In this document: piece after piece, positions 58,778-64,000 of the stretch
Layout of the letters: every line of letters begins with the position of its first letter
Numbering within the stretch: position 1 is the stretch's first letter
Origin: Bacteroidaceae bacterium
Lineage (GTDB): Bacteria; Bacteroidota; Bacteroidia; Bacteroidales; Bacteroidaceae
NCBI GenBank assembly: GCA_016291905.1
Contig: JAEEZS010000061.1
Coordinates: 1-64,000, forward strand
Reading direction: 5' to 3'
DNA: 64,000 bases
Notes under the pieces: model-generated
The model's database searches: none
What the model saw: the letters and a program-made list of their open reading frames with translations, nothing else
Told to the model about the DNA's origin: nothing
Position numbers and translations under genes: made by a program

Positions 58778-60964
58778 TTATTTCACAAGATACTTTTTCC
58801 CGTTCATGATGTATATCCCTTTCTCGGTAGCGTTCACTCTCCGGCCTGAAAGGTCATAACGGGTATTTGGTATTTCTTCCATTGTCTGCACATCAACTAA
58901 GGTCGTATTTCCATCGGATGTTCGTATGGAATAAACGGGTGAATGGGCGCTGCTCGGTCCTTCAAAGTAAGCGCGGAGTGGGGCAATAGTAACGTCGGTG
59001 GTGGCATTCATTACCTTGTTGTTACTAATGAAATATACGCTTTTCAGTTTTTCTTTGTTGTCAATAAAAATAGGCTCGTATGTTCCTTTCATCTGCCAGT
59101 TGCCAACAGCCGCGGGTAAGTTGACGGATGTCGCCACGGCGACGTTTTTTATAGATGTGAGTTGGTCTGCCTTTTTGCCGTCGGCATTCTTGTAAAGGTA
59201 AGGAACGCCTGGCTGGGGGTTGCTCACTTTCTGGAAAATAAGACCATCGTCTTCGCAGGTAGCCAATTCATAAAAAACATAATCGGATTTTGACTGGCTG
59301 CTCAGGGCAAACGGGCAGACAATCGTGCCGAATTTTCCTTCATCGAGTGTGCGGGACCACGTGGCTTGGGAGTATGTGTTGGCATTGGCTGCAAAGTCAG
59401 AGATTTCCGTATCATCAAGGGATAGAATGAGGTTGGCTTTTGTATTTAGATTACCTATTTTCGGATTGCTTTTCAAGATTATCTCCTTTAAATTAGGCGT
59501 AGATGAAAAGACATAGTCACATATCTCTGTCACGCTGGCTGGCAGAGTAATGGAAGTCAGGGAGGAACAATCACAGAACGTAGATTTTTCGATTGTTTTC
59601 ACTTTGCTGAGGAAGTTAACATCCGCCAAAGAGGTACATCTCCAAAAAGCCGCTTTACCGATAGTTGTCACATTAGGCGGTAGTGTGATGGAAACCAGTG
59701 CCGAGTCTTCTCTGAAAGCCTCGCCTCCGATACTCTGCAAACTATTTGGCAAGGTGATGGTTTCCAATGAGGTGCAATTGGAGAAAGCTCCTGGTTTAAT
59801 CTCTATAATACCTTCGGGGATGGTGACATCGGTCAATGAAATACATTCTACAAAGGTGCTAGGTCCTATGGATTTCATATTTGATGATAGGGAAATTGAA
59901 GCCAGATTTTTACAGTATCCGAAGGCTCCATCATCAATAGTGGTCACGTTATTCGGGATAGTTATAGAATTAATACTATACACGCCAAAGAAGGCGCGCT
60001 TGCCGATGCTTACCACATCCTCGGGGATGATTGTGTTGGCACATCCTAATAACAACTTATTTGTTGCCGTTTCGATCAGGGCGTTACAGTCGTTTCGGCT
60101 ATCGTATTTGGGATTCCCTTCTTCAACTTTAATAAAAGATAGATAAGAGTTGTTTGTAATAGCATATCGCCATCCGTCGAGAGCCAGGAAACGAAATGTA
60201 GCATGCTTTCCAATCGTTAAGCTCTCCAGATAGCAGCTGCTCTCCTCTAACGCATCCCTTGGGGGAACATTCGAATCCCAAAAGAGATTCTTTATGTTAG
60301 GGCAGTTGTAAAAAGAACGTCCGCCGATGCTGTCCACACTGGCGGGGATGGATAGTTCACTCAAATTCGTACAGCCATGAAATGCCCAAGATTCTATAGT
60401 CTTCACTCCATCAGGTATGTGGATGGTGGTAAGACTACGGCAACCAGAAAACACACCCTCTCTAAGCCTTGTCAAATTTTTAGAAATAATGACTGAGGTT
60501 AAATTCCAGCAAGCTGAGAATGCAGAATAGCCCGTTTTCGTGATGCTTTCAGGGAGATGGACGGTTGTTAAAGCATGACAATGAGAAAAAGCCATGTTTC
60601 CGATATATTCAATTCCATCTGGAAAGATTACGGACTGCAATGCCTCACATTTTTCAAAAGAACTGTTACCAATAGATTTAAGCCCATCAGGAAATGTAAC
60701 AGCAGTGAGTCCTGAGCAGTTTTTAAAGGCTGAGTCACCAATTTTTTTTACCGTGTAGGTGATTCCATTGTCTTCGACCGTGGCGGGAATTGATACTGTT
60801 CCACTGTAGGAATTGAAATTGTTGTTTTCATAGGTTACAAAGGCATATCCGTCTTGGATGTCATAGAAAATGCCTCCGCTCTCAAAAGTATAGGCAAAGG
60901 TATTCAAGTTGAAGCCTAGGAGAGTAACAAGGAACAAGGTTCGTAAAAAAGCTTTTTTTTTCAT
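58778..60964 (-). CDS. BspA-like leucine-rich-repeat surface protein (LRR_5)
   Basis: A 728-residue secreted protein. The ATG at 60964 gives a signal peptide (MKKKAFLRTLFLVTLLGFNL, then NTFA). About 15-17 BspA-type leucine-rich repeats follow (for example LKSIGNSSFEKCEALQSVIF; IEIKPGAFSNCTSLETITLP), residues about 60-510. A beta domain comes next, then a tail TRYDLSGRRVNATEKGIYI plus GKKYLVK, the same type as in the other secreted proteins here. BspA-like proteins bind host or microbial surfaces. It has only a weak promoter match upstream. Confidence 0.92.
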   Translation of the reverse strand: MKKKAFLRTLFLVTLLGFNLNTFAYTFESGGIFYDIQDGYAFVTYENNNFNSYSGTVSIPATVEDNGITYTVKKIGDSAFKNCSGLTAVTFPDGLKSIGNSSFEKCEALQSVIFPDGIEYIGNMAFSHCHALTTVHLPESITKTGYSAFSACWNLTSVIISKNLTRLREGVFSGCRSLTTIHIPDGVKTIESWAFHGCTNLSELSIPASVDSIGGRSFYNCPNIKNLFWDSNVPPRDALEESSCYLESLTIGKHATFRFLALDGWRYAITNNSYLSFIKVEEGNPKYDSRNDCNALIETATNKLLLGCANTIIPEDVVSIGKRAFFGVYSINSITIPNNVTTIDDGAFGYCKNLASISLSSNMKSIGPSTFVECISLTDVTIPEGIIEIKPGAFSNCTSLETITLPNSLQSIGGEAFREDSALVSITLPPNVTTIGKAAFWRCTSLADVNFLSKVKTIEKSTFCDCSSLTSITLPASVTEICDYVFSSTPNLKEIILKSNPKIGNLNTKANLILSLDDTEISDFAANANTYSQATWSRTLDEGKFGTIVCPFALSSQSKSDYVFYELATCEDDGLIFQKVSNPQPGVPYLYKNADGKKADQLTSIKNVAVATSVNLPAAVGNWQMKGTYEPIFIDNKEKLKSVYFISNNKVMNATTDVTIAPLRAYFEGPSSAHSPVYSIRTSDGNTTLVDVQTMEEIPNTRYDLSGRRVNATEKGIYIMNGKKYLVK

Positions 60965-61197
60965 AATGGTGTAGATTTTGGTCATTAAGGTTTTCTATTA
61001 TTCTTTTGCAAATGAACGATTTTTTTCAGTACTTATCAAGTTTAATTCCCTAAAAAAATCCTTTTTAGATAATTTTAACTGATTCTATAGGAGATTGTTT
61101 TCGAATTGACAGAAAAACGAAATTACATAGAAAAACGGCTGTCGCTAATATGCGAGCGCTATTCCGACGAATTGTTGATGCAAAAAAAGTCTTTTTC

Positions 61198-61276
61198 TCT
61201 GTCATATCTGTCAATCTGTCAAAGTTATTGGATTTGAGGGTGATATGAGTGACAGATGGTGACAGATTATGACAGA
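61198..61276. repeat. Iteron-like array: three TCTGTCA then three TGACAGA
   Basis: TCTGTCA at 61198, 61207 and 61215; TGACAGA at 61250, 61260 and 61270, the last three exactly one helical turn (10 bp) apart. The two sets are inverted about a 28-bp centre. They lie just past the 3' end of the VapE-like gene. The remaining gap (60965-61197) is AT-rich without further clear signals. Confidence 0.75.
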
Positions 61277-61301
61277 TTTTGCGAAAGTCAGCATGAAGGC
61301 G

Positions 61302-63119
61302 CTAATCTTTTCTTTGCGAGATTGTTTTTTTGACGAAATATTCGCTACCGTTGGAGGTGTGGCGACGGGGGAGATTGGGCATGGCGTTAAGGTAACGGCC
61401 AAAACGAATGATGCCATTCGCAGGGAGTGTGGAGCCAGCCCAATGGCGTAGCTGCTCGTAAAGGGCTGTCGTTGTCATCCAGACGCCATCTTCACCTTCG
61501 GAAGCGGGCTCGAAATGTTCACGGAAAAACTGTACGGCAGGTGGCGTCTGGATGTACTGTCGGTTGTAGGCGATGATTTCGTGGACGTCCGTTTCGTCGA
61601 ACCAGTAACGCTCGTGATTCAACACGGCTGTCACGGCCTGGGCGTAAAGCTGGTCGTAGTTGATGCGGTAGCTGACGTCAATACTGCCCTTCAGCGGAAG
61701 GATGATGAAGCGTCGGCTGCCAGTAGGGTCGCTCAGCAGATTCGGCTCGTTGGCTGTGCCGATGAATGATGCACGACGAGGAAATACCTCCACATGACGG
61801 CCATAGGGGCGCTTGATCTTCACCGAAGGCAGTTGGACGAGGTTCTTCAGAAAACCTTCCTGAATGCCGGGTGATATCTGGTTGAACTCATCAAGATTGA
61901 TGAGCAGGAACTGATGCATGGCCTGAAGCACCTGCTTCTTTTCCGAAAGGAGGAGGTTGTCGCAATAGGCCCATTGCAGATGATCGGGCACGAGACGACG
62001 GCAGAAGGTCGATTTGTTGTCGCCCTGTGGCGATACGAGCAGCAGTACCGTGGAGTTTCCGTAGGTGCGGAGGCGGCCCATGCCCTGCGCTACCATATAG
62101 ATGAACCACATCCGGAACCATCGGGGGAACTGCGGCACGTCGCAGGGCACCGTGCCAGCGAGGAGGCCTATGTGGTCCTGTCCGTCCCACTTGCCATACA
62201 GTCCGCCCAGGTACTCCGCCAGCGGATTGTAGGGAGGGATTCGATCGGAATTGACATAACGGCGCACGTCCTTGTCGCGGGTGTTGAGGCCTGCCAGACG
62301 TGTCTCGATGGTAAGGCCGTTGACGGCATTCTCGTCACAGGGCTTCCAGTCTTCCTCAGAGGCGCTCCTGGAGCGGTATTCGGTGTAGCCCATGATGGTG
62401 TTGTGGCGGAAGGCGTAGTGGGCGTCAAGGAAGTCAATCAGCTGGCGCGTGGCAGCGGCGAGGGGGCTGTCGGTAGGGACGTTCAGGGTGGGAAGGGGAG
62501 GAACAGGCGACAGGGCAGGGGATGAGAGGGGGATGCGGAGGGGAACGGCATCGGCGTTATAGTAGGGGGCAGGGTCTAACGGCATCAGGAAGTGGCTCAT
62601 CAGGGTCCATGACTGGGAATCAACGTCTTTGGGAAGCACGGCGCTATAAACGGCGCACGCGCGGCTGTAGGCTGCGTGGCAAAAAGCGTCTGCATCCTCC
62701 TTGTCCTGCGGCAAGGTGCCGTTCATGGTGCAAACCTTCACCAGAATCTCGACGCTCTGTCCGTCGCCTCCTGCAAAGGCCGCGAACGTCATTGGAAGCG
62801 ATTGGGCTGCCGCTTTGACCGCCTCAATCTCATCTGCCTGCAACTGCCCGCCCACATGGAGCGACACTAAGCCATTGAAGGCGACCATCCGCAGGGCGCC
62901 ATTCTTCTCCTTCGTCAATTCGGCAGAGGGATAGACTTGCGGCAATTGCCCCAGAGGAGCGTAGTAGCGCAGTTCGTTGCCTCGGCTCAGGTGTTCGCGC
63001 AGGCGGGTGATGTCGTGCGCTTGTGTGTCGGTTTGAATGCGTTGGATGAACGCCTCGGCAGTTTTCAAGGAGAGGTGGATAGTGTTATTCTTGTCGGTAC
63101 GGATGAGGGAAAAGGTCAT
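61302..63119 (-). CDS. VapE-like helicase/primase-type protein with BT4734-like N-terminus
   Basis: A 605-residue protein of the Bacteroidales BT4734/VapE type. The N-terminal part (LREHLSRGNELRYYAPLGQL; LRMVAFNGLVSLHVGGQL) is BT4734-like. The C-terminal part is a VapE superfamily 3-helicase-like ATPase: Walker A variant LLLVSPQGDNKSTFCRRLVP, Walker B FLLINLDEFNQI, sensor region RRASFIGTANEPNLLSDPTG and SRRFIILPL. Such genes sit in mobile islands and prophage-like elements. With the DUF6078-like gene upstream and the iteron-like array downstream it may be a replication module remnant. Confidence 0.9.
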   Translation of the reverse strand: MTFSLIRTDKNNTIHLSLKTAEAFIQRIQTDTQAHDITRLREHLSRGNELRYYAPLGQLPQVYPSAELTKEKNGALRMVAFNGLVSLHVGGQLQADEIEAVKAAAQSLPMTFAAFAGGDGQSVEILVKVCTMNGTLPQDKEDADAFCHAAYSRACAVYSAVLPKDVDSQSWTLMSHFLMPLDPAPYYNADAVPLRIPLSSPALSPVPPLPTLNVPTDSPLAAATRQLIDFLDAHYAFRHNTIMGYTEYRSRSASEEDWKPCDENAVNGLTIETRLAGLNTRDKDVRRYVNSDRIPPYNPLAEYLGGLYGKWDGQDHIGLLAGTVPCDVPQFPRWFRMWFIYMVAQGMGRLRTYGNSTVLLLVSPQGDNKSTFCRRLVPDHLQWAYCDNLLLSEKKQVLQAMHQFLLINLDEFNQISPGIQEGFLKNLVQLPSVKIKRPYGRHVEVFPRRASFIGTANEPNLLSDPTGSRRFIILPLKGSIDVSYRINYDQLYAQAVTAVLNHERYWFDETDVHEIIAYNRQYIQTPPAVQFFREHFEPASEGEDGVWMTTTALYEQLRHWAGSTLPANGIIRFGRYLNAMPNLPRRHTSNGSEYFVKKTISQRKD

Positions 63120-63122
63120 GAT

Positions 63123-63205
63123 AGTTAAGAGTTAAGAATTAAGAGTCGTTTTTAGTTAAGAGTTAAGAATTAAGAATGAGGAATTAGGAATGAAAAATAG
63201 GAATT
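63123..63205. repeat. Heptamer repeat (AGTTAAG / AATTAAG / GAATTAG)
   Basis: Two series of three to five units flank CGTTTTT, then degrade into GGAATTAG-type units. They fill part of the spacer between the VapE-like gene and the 21-bp hairpin repeats. Confidence 0.82.
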
Positions 63206-63239
63206 AGGGGCTGGGGAGGGGGGAGCTTGCTTGGGGCTG

Positions 63240-63320
63240 TTCCCAGGCTGTGGGACAAAAGTCCCAAAAGGTGGGAGATAAATCCCGGCGCGTGGGAATA
63301 AAGTCCCAATTGGTGGGATT
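63240..63320. repeat. Tandem 21-bp repeats, each a small hairpin (GTGGGA...TCCCA)
   Basis: Three and a half units of 21 bp with conserved GTGGGA and GTCCCA arms and variable loop and spacer bases. They begin directly after the DUF6078-like stop codon. Period 21 keeps a reading frame open on the minus strand, but no protein is credible there. Confidence 0.82.
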
Positions 63321-63322
63321 CG

Positions 63323-63784
63323 TCAGGTGGAAGGGGTGGCTGGGAAGGCGTAGGACTCTTTGTATTCGTCGAAGGGCATTTCTTCCTCGAAACCATAGGG
63401 CTGCAGGAACGTGATAATCCATTGTTGCTGCTCGGGCGTGAGCCAGCGCATGCCCTTTTTGTAGCGGTCGTAGGTGCCCTTGCTGCCCAGATAGTCCGAC
63501 AGGGCTATGCGCAGGTCGTGCCGCGCGTCGCGGCTGTGAAGCCGACGGATGAGCTGCTCGAAACCTCGTGCAAAAAGGACTTTTTCTGCGGGGGCAAAGA
63601 AACGGCACTCCCTTCCCGTCTGCGCCCAGGGCATGACGCACATTGCCGTAGCCTTATCATGCGGAATATGGCAGTACGCCAGATGGCGCAGACACGCTGC
63701 TGCCTTCGGGCAATCTGTACCAGCACACAAGGCCCAGCCGCTGGGCACTTCGTTGAAATCAAATTCTTCTTTGTCGTTTGTCAT
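63323..63784 (-). CDS. DUF6078-like small Cys-rich protein
   Basis: About 153 residues from ATG 63784 (MTNDKEEFDFNEVPSGWALC). A longer in-frame start at TTG 63892 would precede the promoter, so it is rejected. The N-terminal half has a Cys-rich pattern (CAGTDCPKAAACLRHLAYCH, later CVMPWAQTGRECRFF), resembling the DUF6078 family of Bacteroidales; a helical C-terminal half includes ALSDYLGSKGTYDRYKKGM and WLTPEQQQWIITFL, which may bind DNA or a partner. Proteins of this type often stand beside BT4734/VapE genes. Function unknown. Confidence 0.72.
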   Translation of the reverse strand: MTNDKEEFDFNEVPSGWALCAGTDCPKAAACLRHLAYCHIPHDKATAMCVMPWAQTGRECRFFAPAEKVLFARGFEQLIRRLHSRDARHDLRIALSDYLGSKGTYDRYKKGMRWLTPEQQQWIITFLQPYGFEEEMPFDEYKESYAFPATPST

Positions 63785-63809
63785 AATGTTTATAGCTGTT
63801 TTTACGTCA

Positions 63810-63841
63810 CAAAGATAATCAAAAAATCGGAAACCAGCAAC
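63810..63841 (-). promoter_or_regulatory. Probable promoter for the DUF6078-like gene
   Basis: On the minus strand GTTG (63841-63838; three of four -33 positions), 20-bp spacer, TATCTTTG (63817-63810). The leader is about 25 nt. It supports ATG 63784 as the start. I see nothing in 63842-64000. Confidence 0.6.
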
Positions 63842-64000
63842 TATAGGAATAAAAAAGAGGAAAAGGATTGTTACTGAAACGTTGAATTGCAAAGTTGATG
63901 TGGCAGGTGAGCATGGGAGAGAGGAGGGGAGAGTATTTTTTTTCTTGAAACAGGGCTAAATCGCGTGTTTTCATGGATGAATGATGGGGCTTGAATGACA

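Noticed and set aside
63204..63641. A minus-strand ORF running through the 21-bp hairpin repeats
   Set aside because: It is out of frame with the DUF6078-like gene it overlaps; the open frame results from the 21-bp period.

Overview
The window looks like a chromosomal segment of a Bacteroidales bacterium, most likely Prevotellaceae. The signs are a SusC-type receptor at the left edge, Bacteroidetes promoters of the form TTTG-N19-21-TANNTTTG in front of many genes, AT-rich leaders without Shine-Dalgarno sequences, CotH-like, BspA-like and BT4734/VapE-like proteins, and secreted proteins that end in a Prevotella-type C-terminal motif (GIYI.GKKVLVK). I recognise no rRNA, tRNA or CRISPR array.

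Layout. 1-4.9 kb: start of a SusC-like receptor, a divergent secreted protein and a GH13 amylase. 5.0-15.5 kb: capsule/exopolysaccharide locus 1 with priming glycosyltransferase, Wza-like export protein with SLBB repeats, Wzz-like protein, Wzy-like polymerase, GT2, Wzx-like flippase, GT4, TupA-like ATP-grasp and GT2. 15.5-18.7 kb: a long inverted repeat, then on the minus strand a small lipoprotein, a Wzi-like outer-membrane protein and a YrdC-family protein. 19-22.2 kb: SPFH protein, ribbon-helix-helix protein, acyltransferase and CPBP protease. 22.2-29 kb: a minus-strand operon of two CotH-like proteins (one with dockerin and cohesin-like modules) and a related secreted protein. 29.5-58.5 kb: polysaccharide locus 2, with rfbA, a second Wzy and Wzx, a dedicated acyl-building module (three ACPs, two KAS III, three SDRs, one AMP-dependent ligase), acyl- and acetyltransferases, several ATP-grasp proteins, CapA, GTs, DegT-family aminotransferases and a second priming transferase. 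58.5-61 kb: BspA-like LRR protein followed by an unlisted 57-residue ORF. 61-64 kb: VapE-like helicase/primase and a DUF6078-like protein.

How it fits together. Locus 1 encodes nearly a complete Wzx/Wzy assembly and export line, with Wzi as the likely surface anchor. Locus 2 has its own priming enzyme, flippase and polymerase but no export porin in view. It also seems able to build a non-standard acyl group on its own carrier proteins and attach it to a sugar.

The most unusual signals are in the DNA between and inside genes. (1) A 507-bp element carrying a DUF559-type endonuclease domain and bounded by 37-bp imperfect inverted repeats sits in frame inside a DegT aminotransferase, which carries three more in-frame repeat insertions. 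(2) Heptanucleotide repeats fill most intercistronic spacers, often as forward copies after one gene and reverse-complement copies before the next. A four-helix-bundle gene of the 23S rRNA intervening-sequence family lies exactly between the two arms of one such pair. (3) A 9-G tract lies in the locus 2 polymerase gene. (4) There are iteron-like TCTGTCA/TGACAGA arrays, paired hairpins with compensatory changes, a relic of a third priming transferase, and a promoter with no obvious gene.
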